Notes under the pieces: model-generated
Seen by the model: only the letters and a program-made list of their open reading frames with translations
Database searches by the model: none
What the model was told of the DNA's origin: nothing
Source: an uncultured Eubacteriales bacterium
Lineage (GTDB): Bacteria; Bacillota; Clostridia; Christensenellales; CAG-138
Length of the DNA: 35,340 bases
Assembly: GCA_902765005.1 (NCBI GenBank)
Contig: CACWYB010000015.1
Location: 1 to 35,340 of the forward strand
Direction: 5' to 3'
Part shown: one piece after another, positions 9,279-16,380 of the stretch
How the letters are laid out: the number at the start of each line of letters is the position of its first letter
How positions within the stretch are numbered: position 1 is the stretch's first letter
Program-made: the position numbers and the translations under genes

Positions 9279-11141
9279 ATGGCGACGAAGAAGAAAAAAC
9301 ATAAAAGGCGTAAGCGTCTAATCATCCACCCCCGATTCTTTTTGGTGGTGGCGCTGTTGGCGCTGGCGCTTGGGGTACTGGTCTTGCTGATCGTGTCCAT
9401 CCTGTCCGGCGGCAGCGGCAGCAAGTCGGAGCAGATCCAGTCCACGGAGGGGAAGAAGAGCGGCGGCATATTCCAGATCTTTGCCAAGGAAACGCCCACC
9501 CCCACCCCCAGCCCCACGCCAACGGCCACGCCGGTGCCCACCGCCACGCCTACGCCCAAGCCCACCCCCTACTATCAGGAGAGCAGCAACCCTAGCCGCT
9601 ATGGCTACGTGGCCCATCTGCAGGTGGACGGAAAGGACGTGGATCCGGGCTCCTACAAGCGGCAGGAGGAGATCTCCTTTGGAGACGCCAGCCTCTACCC
9701 ACAGGTCCCCGGCGTGCTGACCTTTAGAGGGAACAACTATCGGAACCTGTCCGCGGCGTCGGAGCTGAATCTGACCGAGTTCAAGATGACCGAGGCCGCC
9801 AAGGTCTCCATCGGCTCCCTGAAGAAGGGCAATCGAAGCGGCAAGGGCAGCTGGTCCGGCTGCGGCTGGACGGGACAGCCTCTGATCGTGGAGTGGTCCG
9901 AGGAAGTGAAGGCGGTCATGAACCTGTATGACTGGGCCAAGCAAAAGGCGGACCTGGTGGAGGTCATCTACCCCACGGAGGACGGCCACATCTACTTCCT
10001 GGATCTGGAGACGGGGAAGAAGACCCGTGACGATCTGAACTTCCGGATGCCCTTCAAGGGCACGGGCTCCCTGGATCCGAGGGGCCTGCCCCTTCTTTAC
10101 GTAGGCTCCGGCGACGAATACGAGGAGGACGACCAGAGGTCTCGGGCCATGATCATCTCCCTCATCGACGGCCGCAAGCTCTATGAGTTCGGCATCCAGG
10201 GGAAGGACAGCTTCGCCGTGCGGGATTGGAATGCCTACGACAGCGCCCCCCTCGTCGACGAGACGACGGACACCCTGATCTGGCCTGCGGAGACCGGGAT
10301 CCTTTGGACCATGAAGCTGAACACGGTCTTTGACGCCCGGGGCGGCACCATCAGCGTGAACCCCTCCCATATCGTCAAGCTCCGCTACGACAGCAACAAC
10401 TCCTACGACAAGATCGACAAGGCGGATTCCTCCCACAAGTGGCTGGGTTACGAGGGCAGCGCCTCCGTGTGGAACGGGTTCATCTACCTGGCCTCCAACG
10501 ACGGTCTGTTCCAGTGCATCGATCTGAACACCATGCAGATCAAGTGGATCGCCGACACCAAGGACGACACCAACGCCTCCCCCGTGCTGGACGTGATCTC
10601 GGAGACGGAAGCCTATCTCTACGTGGGCACCTCCCTCCACTTCACCAAGGACAGCAGCAACAAGGGCATCACCCCCTTCTTCAAGATCGACGCCATGACC
10701 GGCGAGATCGTGGGCCAGTATCAGCTGACCGTGGAAACGGTGTCCGGCGTGTCCGGCGGCATCCAGGCCACGGCGGCGGTGGGGCAGCAGAACCTGAGCG
10801 ATTTGGTGTTCGTGCCCTTCGCCCGGTATAACGGCAAGGACAAGGGCGTGCTGGTGGCCCTCTATAAGGACACCATGGAGGTGGCCTGGACCATGCCCAT
10901 GGAGCACTACGCCTGGTCGTCCCCCGCCATCTTCTACAACGGCAAGGGGGATGGATTCCTGGTGCAGGCCGACAGCGGCGGGGACATCTTCCTCATCGAC
11001 GGGCGCACCGGCACCCAGCTGGACAAGATCAGCCCCACCAAGAACGGCAGCAACTTTGAGGCCTCCCCGGCCATCTTCGGCAACATGATGGTGGTGGGCA
11101 GCCGAGGCGACCAAACCATCTTCTTCATCCGGCTGTCATAA
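9279..11141 (+). CDS. Membrane-anchored PQQ-like beta-propeller protein
   Basis: 620 residues. A very basic N-terminus (about 3-14) and one TM helix (about 20-42) make it a type II membrane protein. A Pro/Thr-rich linker (about 71-97) follows, then a large extracytoplasmic domain with repeated blades of the PQQ/quinoprotein-like propeller type. Examples are GHIYFLDLETGKK, GFIYLASNDGLFQCIDLNTM and GDIFLIDGRTGTQLD, each a strand of the 'display then value' type. The start at 9279 is chosen for AAGGAGGG at 9265-9272; an ATG at 9261 lacks a site. No PQQ ligand set is evident. Function unknown; a scaffold or cell-surface role is a guess. It is monocistronic, with its own terminator. Confidence 0.8.
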   Translation: MATKKKKHKRRKRLIIHPRFFLVVALLALALGVLVLLIVSILSGGSGSKSEQIQSTEGKKSGGIFQIFAKETPTPTPSPTPTATPVPTATPTPKPTPYYQESSNPSRYGYVAHLQVDGKDVDPGSYKRQEEISFGDASLYPQVPGVLTFRGNNYRNLSAASELNLTEFKMTEAAKVSIGSLKKGNRSGKGSWSGCGWTGQPLIVEWSEEVKAVMNLYDWAKQKADLVEVIYPTEDGHIYFLDLETGKKTRDDLNFRMPFKGTGSLDPRGLPLLYVGSGDEYEEDDQRSRAMIISLIDGRKLYEFGIQGKDSFAVRDWNAYDSAPLVDETTDTLIWPAETGILWTMKLNTVFDARGGTISVNPSHIVKLRYDSNNSYDKIDKADSSHKWLGYEGSASVWNGFIYLASNDGLFQCIDLNTMQIKWIADTKDDTNASPVLDVISETEAYLYVGTSLHFTKDSSNKGITPFFKIDAMTGEIVGQYQLTVETVSGVSGGIQATAAVGQQNLSDLVFVPFARYNGKDKGVLVALYKDTMEVAWTMPMEHYAWSSPAIFYNGKGDGFLVQADSGGDIFLIDGRTGTQLDKISPTKNGSNFEASPAIFGNMMVVGSRGDQTIFFIRLS

Positions 11142-11158
11142 CAAAGCAACAAGCCAGC

Positions 11159-11182
11159 GCCCCGCACACGCGGGGCTTTTTT
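11159..11182 (+). terminator. Rho-independent terminator
   Basis: A GCCCCGC/GCGGGGC stem (11159-11165 with 11170-11176) and a 4-nt loop are followed by TTTTTT. It closes the propeller gene. Confidence 0.85.
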
Positions 11183-11245
11183 GTTTTCCACATATAATCC
11201 TCACAACCGGAGGGTATGATGGAGCCATGGAAAGGAGGCGGAGCC

Positions 11246-13225
11246 ATGGAAACGGGGAAGAGGATCCGACTGAACATCAAGGGCATGACCTGCGTGAATT
11301 GCAGCAACAAGATTGAGCGGGCCCTTGGCCGGTTGGAGGGCGTCCTGGAGGCAAAGGTCAGCTTCGAGCGGGGCACGGCGGACGTGAGATACGACGAGGA
11401 GATCACCTCGGCGGATCGGATCGTCGCCTGCATACAGGAAGCCGGATATCAGGTGGTGACGAAGGAGCAGGGGCGGTCGGAGGTGCTGAACATCATCTGC
11501 CTGATGCTCATCATCGTGCTCAGCTACATCCTGCTTCAGGGCACGGGGCTGCTGAACCTGCTGGCTCCCGGCCGGCTGGCGGACCCGGGCATGAGCTACG
11601 GCATGCTGTTCGTGATAGGGCTTGCCACCTCGATCCACTGCATCGCCATGTGCGGCGGCATCAACCTGTCGCAGTGTCTGCCCACCCAGGGGAAGAAGCG
11701 CGCCGCCATGGGGCCCTCTCTGCTCTACAATCTGGGCCGCGTCACCTCCTACACCGCCATGGGGCTGATACTGGGGACCGCGGGTTATCTGCTGGGAGGC
11801 GGCCGCGGGCTGTCCATCTCTCCGGTGTTCCAAGGGGCGTTGAAGATCCTGGCGGGCCTGTTCATGGTGTCCATGGGCGTCTCTGCCCTGGGTCTGTTTC
11901 CGGGGATAAAGAAGCTGAGTCTGCATTTACCCAAGGGCCTGGCCAGGACTTTGGGCAAGGCGGGCGCACGCTCCGGGCGACCCTTTGTGATTGGCTTTTT
12001 AAACGGCTTCATGCCTTGCGGGCCTTTGCAGTCCATGTGGCTGGTGGCCCTGGCCGCCGCATCTCCTCTTGAAGGCGCCCTGTCCATGCTGCTTTTCAGC
12101 CTGGGCACCGTGCCGCTGATGCTGGGGCTGGGCACCCTGGTCTTTGCCCTGGGAAAGCGATTCACCCAGACTGTTTCCATGGTCGGCGGCGTGCTGGTGG
12201 TGGTGCTGGGCCTGGCTATGCTTTCCCAGGGCGGGGCCCTCAGCGGCTGGCTGCCCCCCGACCTGCTGCTTGCCCTTATCATCGCGGCAGCCGTGGCGGG
12301 GGTGGCGCTCAGCATCCCCACGGAAAAGCACTGGGCCCGCCTGGCGCTGCGAGGGGTTGCCCTGGCGGCGGTGGCGGTGTCCCTGTTGTTCTGGGGCATG
12401 GGCGCCGGCGTGCAGGTGGCCGCGGCGGAAACGACGCCGACCGACACGCCCGCTGCCCAGGAGGAACAGGGGGTGCAGGAGGTGTACAGCGTTCTGAGAG
12501 CGTCCGCCTATCCGGACATCACCGTGCAGGTGGGGATTCCTGTGCGCTGGACCATCTCCGCGCCGGCGGGGAGCATCAACGGCTGTAACAACCGGATGAT
12601 CATTCGGGAGTACGGCATAGAATACACCTTCCACGAGGGGGACAATGTGATCGAGTTCACCCCCGCCAAGGTAGGGACCGTGCGCTACAGCTGCTGGATG
12701 GGCATGATCCATGCCAGCATCTTTGTGGTGGAAGCGGGGCAAGAGGCGCCGGCTCAAGCGGCTGCCGGCAGCGCACCCGTGCCGGCGGAATATTCCGTTC
12801 CCACGGACCAGATCGGCAAGGCCGTCCTGACCGGAAGCATCGACGGCAGCCGCATCCAGACCCTGACCACCACCCTCACGGCGGAGGGCTTTTCCCCGGC
12901 GGTGCTGGTGGTGCAGAAGGGGGTCACCCTCTACTGGGACATCGAGAACCAGGGGGAGGCTTTGGATCTTGTCGTGCCCAGCTTCTCCACCTCGGTGACC
13001 CTGGAGAAGGGAATGAATCGGCTGAGCGCTTACCCGTCGGAGAGCTTCGATGTGGCCACCGGCGACGGGCGGTTCTTTGCCTATGTGAAGGTGGTGGACG
13101 ATCTGTCCGCGGTGGACGAGGCGGCCCTTCGGGAGGAGGTCGGCGCCTTCTGTCCCATGATCTATCCCGAGGGTTCCTTTGATAGCGCCACCCGCACCTC
13201 CTGCTGCTGCAGAGGCGGATATTGA
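11246..13225 (+). CDS. HMA - SafE/UreH-type membrane - cupredoxin fusion (copper handling)
   Basis: 659 residues. An N-terminal heavy-metal-associated domain carries GMTCVNC (C16, C19). A six- to seven-helix membrane domain of the SafE/UreH/DsbD_2 type follows, with its paired motifs HCIAMCGGINLS and GFMPCGPLQS. Then come further helices and two extracytoplasmic cupredoxin-like segments. The first segment contains a Cys/Met/His set, SCWMGMIH. The C-terminus ends in a Cys cluster (SCCCRGGY). The start at 11246 is set by AAGGAGG at 11232-11238; ATGs at 11216 and 11219 lack such a site. A TATAAT lies at 11193-11198 and a partial CsoR-like half-site (AGGGTAT) at 11211-11217. The likely role is moving copper across or out of the membrane and holding it outside; the transport direction is unproven. 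First gene of the copper locus. Confidence 0.8.
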   Translation: METGKRIRLNIKGMTCVNCSNKIERALGRLEGVLEAKVSFERGTADVRYDEEITSADRIVACIQEAGYQVVTKEQGRSEVLNIICLMLIIVLSYILLQGTGLLNLLAPGRLADPGMSYGMLFVIGLATSIHCIAMCGGINLSQCLPTQGKKRAAMGPSLLYNLGRVTSYTAMGLILGTAGYLLGGGRGLSISPVFQGALKILAGLFMVSMGVSALGLFPGIKKLSLHLPKGLARTLGKAGARSGRPFVIGFLNGFMPCGPLQSMWLVALAAASPLEGALSMLLFSLGTVPLMLGLGTLVFALGKRFTQTVSMVGGVLVVVLGLAMLSQGGALSGWLPPDLLLALIIAAAVAGVALSIPTEKHWARLALRGVALAAVAVSLLFWGMGAGVQVAAAETTPTDTPAAQEEQGVQEVYSVLRASAYPDITVQVGIPVRWTISAPAGSINGCNNRMIIREYGIEYTFHEGDNVIEFTPAKVGTVRYSCWMGMIHASIFVVEAGQEAPAQAAAGSAPVPAEYSVPTDQIGKAVLTGSIDGSRIQTLTTTLTAEGFSPAVLVVQKGVTLYWDIENQGEALDLVVPSFSTSVTLEKGMNRLSAYPSESFDVATGDGRFFAYVKVVDDLSAVDEAALREEVGAFCPMIYPEGSFDSATRTSCCCRGGY

Positions 13226-13239
13226 GAGAATGGCGATGC

Positions 13240-13272
13240 CGGCTCCGGAATCGATCATCCGGGGCCGCTTTT
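13240..13272 (+). terminator. Probable terminator
   Basis: A 10-bp stem with one G-T pair (13240-13249 with 13258-13267) and an 8-nt loop are followed by CTTTT. It separates the fusion gene from the two-component operon. Confidence 0.6.
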
Positions 13273-13288
13273 CGTATGGGTGGGGGTA

Positions 13289-13317
13289 TTGCATTCGCCG
13301 TGACCGAATGGTATACT
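13289..13317 (+). promoter_or_regulatory. Promoter of the second two-component operon
   Basis: TTGCAT at 13289-13294 and TATACT at 13312-13317 with a 17-nt spacer. A G-rich CsoR-like half-site (GGGTGGGGGTAT, 13278-13289) overlaps the -35, and a full 17-bp CsoR-type site starts at about +1. Confidence 0.55.
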
Positions 13318-13322
13318 GTATT

Positions 13323-13339
13323 ATACGGGCGGGGGGTAT
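13323..13339. promoter_or_regulatory. CsoR-type operator upstream of the two-component operon
   Basis: ATACGGGCGGGGGGTAT, 17 bp, fits the spacing ATAC-N9-GTAT with a G-rich core like the Bacillus copZA operator type. It covers the expected transcription start (about 13324) of the promoter at 13289-13317. Binding by the CsoR encoded at 15598 is inferred. Confidence 0.6.
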
Positions 13340-13400
13340 ATAAAATCTCTGCCCGGCGGTCCCAGGAAGAGAACGATATGGAGGAGGGGAGACACAGCCT

Positions 13401-14105
13401 ATGACTGCGGCAAAAAACGTGCTGATCGTGGACGATGAGGCCATGCTGCGAGAGTCTGTTTCCGCCTTCCTGAAGACAAAAGGCTACGGGGTATATGAGG
13501 CGGAGAACGGAAAGGACGCCCTGGATATCCTGTCTCGCCGGCCGGTGGCGCTGGTGCTGCTGGATCTGATGCTGCCGGGCCTGCCCGGGGAGGAGGTGTG
13601 CCGGGCCATCCGGCGCCAGTCCCGGGTGCCCATCATCATGCTCACCGCCAAAGCCGCTGAGCAGGATCTGCTCGACGGCCTCATGAACGGCGCCGACGAC
13701 TATGTGACCAAGCCCTTCAGCGTGCTGGAGCTATACGCCCGGATGGAGGCGGTGCTCCGACGCGCCGGAGATGAGCTCAAACCTCTGGCCCAGCGTTTCT
13801 CCTGGAATGGGGACGATCTTGTGATAGATCTGGAGCATGACGAGGTGTATAAGCAGGGCCGTCGCCTCAATCTGACCGGCAGCGAATGGCGTATCCTTTT
13901 GGCCCTGGTGCAGCACCCCGGCAAGACCTTCAGCCGGGAGGCGCTCATCGACCTGGTCTATGGCCCCGCCTTCGACGGCTTTGACCGGGCCATCGACACC
14001 CATATCAAAAACCTGCGCAAGAAGATGGAGACCGATCCCAAGGCCCCCCGATATATTCGGACCGTTCACGGCATGGGCTATCGGTTCGGAGGGAACGAGC
14101 CATGA
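13401..14105 (+). CDS. OmpR-family response regulator, probable copper-responsive
   Basis: 234 residues. The receiver domain has D11/D12, phospho-acceptor D55 in LVLLDLMLPGLPG, switch threonine in IIMLTAK, and lysine in DDYVTKPF. The winged-helix domain ends in RYIRTVHGMGYRF. GAGGAGGGGA at 13381-13390 precedes the start. The stop overlaps the kinase start (ATGA, 14102-14105). Its place between a copper fusion protein and csoR, plus a CsoR-type site at its promoter, suggests a CusR-like copper or metal-stress role (inference). Confidence 0.9.
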   Translation: MTAAKNVLIVDDEAMLRESVSAFLKTKGYGVYEAENGKDALDILSRRPVALVLLDLMLPGLPGEEVCRAIRRQSRVPIIMLTAKAAEQDLLDGLMNGADDYVTKPFSVLELYARMEAVLRRAGDELKPLAQRFSWNGDDLVIDLEHDEVYKQGRRLNLTGSEWRILLALVQHPGKTFSREALIDLVYGPAFDGFDRAIDTHIKNLRKKMETDPKAPRYIRTVHGMGYRFGGNEP

Positions 14106-15502
14106 AGCAGTATGGCTTGCGGAGCATCGTCGCGATGCGGATGGTGGCGCTGGTGCTGGCCACGGTGGCGCTCATCAGCTTGCTGGCCAACCTGCTGATC
14201 GGCCGGGAGTTCCACGCCTATGTGGAAAAGCAGCAGCAGCGGGAGGCGGACGATATCGCCGAGAACATCTCCGCCCAGTATCGGGCGGAACTGGGGGGCT
14301 GGAATCTGGACTATGTCCACGGCATGGGCATGTATGCCCTGAACGACGGCTACTCCATCCGGCTCTATGATGGGGATAAGAACGTGCTTTGGGACGCGGA
14401 AAACCACGACATGACCCTGTGCGCCGAGATGATGCACACCATCTTCGTTCGCCGGGAGCAGGAGCAGCCCGAGACACGGGGCCAGTATATCACCCAGCGG
14501 TATGATCTGAAGCGGGCAGGGGCGCGCATCGGGTATCTGGATATCAGTTACTATGCGCCCAATTATATGAAGGAGAGCGACTTTCAGTTTTTGCAGGCCC
14601 TGAATCAGATCCTGCTCATCGTGGGCGGGATCTCCCTGCTGGGCGCGGCGGCTTTGGGCGTATTGATGGCGGACGGCATCGCCAAGCCGGTGGCCCGGGT
14701 GGTGGCTGTAACGCGGCAGATCTCTCAGGGGAGCTATGATGTCCGCATTGAGGAGAGAGGAAACGTGCAGGAGCTGCGGGAGCTGTCCGAGGCCGTGAAC
14801 GACATGGCGGGCGCGCTGGCGGCCCACGAGGATCTGCGCCGCCGCCTCACCTCCGATATGGCCCATGAGCTTCGGACCCCGGTGGCCAACCTATCCTCCT
14901 ATGTGGAGATGATGCGGGAGGGCGTTCTCTCGCCCACGCCGGAGCGACTCAAAAGCTGCAGCGAGGAGCTGGTCCGGCTGTCCGAGCTCATTCGGGATCT
15001 GGATCAGCTTCGGGAGCTGGAGGACGGCCGGCTGACCTTGAACAAAACGGAGTTTGCTTTGAAGGAGCTGGCCCAAACGGTGAGCGGTGCCTTTGAAAGC
15101 GCGCTGCGGGAAAAGGGGATGGAGGTTCGGATCCAGGGGACGGAGGGGAGGCTCTTCGCCGATCGGCAGAAGCTGCAGCAGGTGTTGACCAACCTGCTTT
15201 CCAACGCCGTCAAATATTCCCCGGCTGGCGGAAAGGTCACCATGAGCCTATCGGAAACGCCCGATACCGTGCTGTTTGAGATGGGGGATCAGGGTCCGGG
15301 CATACCCGCCGGGGAGGAGGAGAAAATATTTGAACGTTTATACAGAGCGGATCTCTCCCGAAACCGGAAAACAGGGGGTGCGGGCATCGGCCTGGCCATC
15401 GTGAAGAAGATCGTGGAAGCGCATGGAGGCTCCGTGGGCGTGCGTAGCGCATCGGGGGAGGGAAGCTGCTTTTTCGTGGCATTGCCCCGCGGTGATTCGT
15501 GA
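14102..15502 (+). CDS. Sensor histidine kinase, probable copper/metal sensor
   Basis: 466 residues. TM1 (about 13-33), an extracytoplasmic loop (34-165), TM2 (about 168-190), a HAMP segment (about 190-243: DGIAKPVARVVAVTRQISQG), HisKA with H255 in LTSDMAHELRTPVANL, then HATPase with LLSNAVKYSPAGG, FERLYRADLSRN and GAGIGLAIVKK. The architecture is BaeS/CusS-like. The sensor loop has clustered soft-metal ligands: H73, M75 and M77 in HGMGMYAL, and H102, M104, C107, M110, M111 and H112 in NHDMTLCAEMMH. That pattern fits Cu(I) or Ag(I) binding, but this is inferred from residues and context only. Confidence 0.9.
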   Translation: MKQYGLRSIVAMRMVALVLATVALISLLANLLIGREFHAYVEKQQQREADDIAENISAQYRAELGGWNLDYVHGMGMYALNDGYSIRLYDGDKNVLWDAENHDMTLCAEMMHTIFVRREQEQPETRGQYITQRYDLKRAGARIGYLDISYYAPNYMKESDFQFLQALNQILLIVGGISLLGAAALGVLMADGIAKPVARVVAVTRQISQGSYDVRIEERGNVQELRELSEAVNDMAGALAAHEDLRRRLTSDMAHELRTPVANLSSYVEMMREGVLSPTPERLKSCSEELVRLSELIRDLDQLRELEDGRLTLNKTEFALKELAQTVSGAFESALREKGMEVRIQGTEGRLFADRQKLQQVLTNLLSNAVKYSPAGGKVTMSLSETPDTVLFEMGDQGPGIPAGEEEKIFERLYRADLSRNRKTGGAGIGLAIVKKIVEAHGGSVGVRSASGEGSCFFVALPRGDS

Positions 15503-15529
15503 AATAACTCTAAAGAAACAGGAAAAAAG

Positions 15530-15559
15530 TTGACACACTTGCTCAAAATATGATATGTT
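15530..15559 (+). promoter_or_regulatory. Promoter of csoR
   Basis: TTGACA at 15530-15535, an 18-nt spacer, and an extended -10 TGA-TATGTT (15551-15559). Unlike the copA, copZ2 and transporter promoters it has no ATACC-N7-GGTAT site in its spacer, so csoR is probably expressed constitutively or by another factor. Confidence 0.7.
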
Positions 15560-15597
15560 CAATTCATAAATCTTGAAGATCTTAGGAGATTGGTATC

Positions 15598-15912
15598 ATG
15601 AGCGAAGCTGTGGCAAAAAACTGCTGCTGCGAAGAAAAATCGAAGGATCGCAGCCCGGAGGAATACAAGAAACTAATCCATCGGTTGAATCGAATTGAGG
15701 GGCAGGTGCGCGGCATTCGCAACATGGTGGAGCGTGGCGCCTACTGCACGGATATCCTGATGCAATCGGCGGCGGTCTCCGCGGCGGTCAACGCCTTCAA
15801 CAAGGAGCTGTTGGGCAACCATATCCGCACCTGCGTGGCCTCGGACATTCGAGACGGCAAGGACGAAGTGATCGACGAGCTGGTGGTTACCCTTCAAAAA
15901 CTGATGAAATAA
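15598..15912 (+). CDS. csoR: Copper-sensing transcriptional repressor CsoR
   Basis: 104 residues, helical DUF156 family. RLNRIEGQVRGIRNMV is the family signature. The Cu(I) triad is present: C50 in GAYCTDIL, H75 and C79 in NHIRTC, matching the Cys-His-Cys set of CsoR rather than the RcnR or FrmR ligand sets. The known role is to bind operators as a tetramer and release on Cu(I). An extra CCC (C9-C11) sits in the short N-terminal tail, which is unusual. Start set by AGGAGA at 15584-15589. It lies between the two-component genes and the transporter operon; its probable operators are listed separately. Confidence 0.93.
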   Translation: MSEAVAKNCCCEEKSKDRSPEEYKKLIHRLNRIEGQVRGIRNMVERGAYCTDILMQSAAVSAAVNAFNKELLGNHIRTCVASDIRDGKDEVIDELVVTLQKLMK

Positions 15913-15934
15913 CCCAGAACAATCCATATTTTTC

Positions 15935-15965
15935 CACCCATACCCTCTTTGGGTATGGGTGTTTC
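15935..15965 (+). terminator. csoR terminator hairpin containing a CsoR-like palindrome
   Basis: An 11-bp perfect stem (15935-15945 with 15951-15961) and a 5-nt loop are followed by TTTCT. The stem contains the 17-bp palindrome ATACCCTCTTTGGGTAT (15940-15956), which has the CsoR operator spacing. It may be both terminator and binding site, or the resemblance may be a by-product of the stem. Confidence 0.6.
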
Positions 15966-16177
15966 TATATACCCCCTAATTCGATTGCATTAAAATACAT
16001 ACCCAGATGGTAGGTTGATAAAACCGCTCTCCCGGATCCGCCGAAAAAAGAGGGCGATCCCAGCTGACGACAAAAAATTATAAGCTATTATTACCGGAAA
16101 ATCAGCGTTTTTGATTCTACAAGCTTTTTTGCCAGCTTGGCGCTCCTTCGACAAGTGAATTATAAATAAAACAGGAA
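15966..16177. other. AT-rich intergenic region, nothing definite
   Basis: 212 nt, less GC-rich than the genes around it. A half-site of the CsoR type (ATACCCCC, 15969-15976) sits near its left edge, and a partial ATACC/GGTAG pair with the wrong spacing at 15999-16013. A TTG-start reading frame on the minus strand (15990-16184) has no ribosome binding site and overlaps the transporter promoter. No gene or RNA could be supported. Confidence 0.4.
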
Positions 16178-16206
16178 TTGACAAATACCGGATGAGGGTA
16201 TATTAT
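16178..16206 (+). promoter_or_regulatory. Promoter of the peptide-transporter-like operon
   Basis: TTGACA at 16178-16183 (perfect) and TATTAT at 16201-16206 (5/6) with a 17-nt spacer. A CsoR-type palindrome fills the spacer from 16185 to 16201. The expected start is near 16213, giving a leader of about 168 nt. Confidence 0.8.
16185..16201. promoter_or_regulatory. CsoR-type operator 1 of the transporter operon
   Basis: ATACCGGATGAGGGTAT, 17 bp. It begins 2 nt after the -35 box and ends on the first base of the -10 box, exactly as at copA (25558-25574). Confidence 0.7.
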
Positions 16207-16217
16207 AATTATACAAG

Positions 16218-16234
16218 ATACGGTACACGGGTAT
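16218..16234. promoter_or_regulatory. CsoR-type operator 2 of the transporter operon
   Basis: ATACGGTACACGGGTAT, 17 bp, starts about 5 nt after the expected transcription start. A position just downstream of the -10 is also seen at the two-component promoter (13323-13339). Confidence 0.55.
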
Positions 16235-16380
16235 ATTCCATCAAGGCAACGCTTCTTTCCCCGGCTGCGGGCTCGTCTGCAAGGTTCGAATCACGGGCAA
16301 TATCGACGCCAATCGTCTTTTCATCGTGAGGTAAACGGCTTTTAAGTCGTTACAATAAAAAAAAGAAAGGAAGCAAAAGC

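Noticed and set aside
9318-11114. Long minus-strand frame opposite the propeller gene
   Set aside because: Same composition artefact; no start signal.
15999-16013. Further CsoR-like site (ATACC ... GGTAG)
   Set aside because: The arm spacing is two bases too short and the right arm is imperfect.
15990-16184. Possible 64-residue protein on the minus strand between csoR and the transporter operon
   Set aside because: TTG start with no ribosome binding site, and the start region coincides with the transporter -35 box.
16283-16292. GGTTCGAATC, a tRNA T-loop consensus, in the transporter leader
   Set aside because: The flanking bases do not form a T-stem and no other tRNA arm is present.
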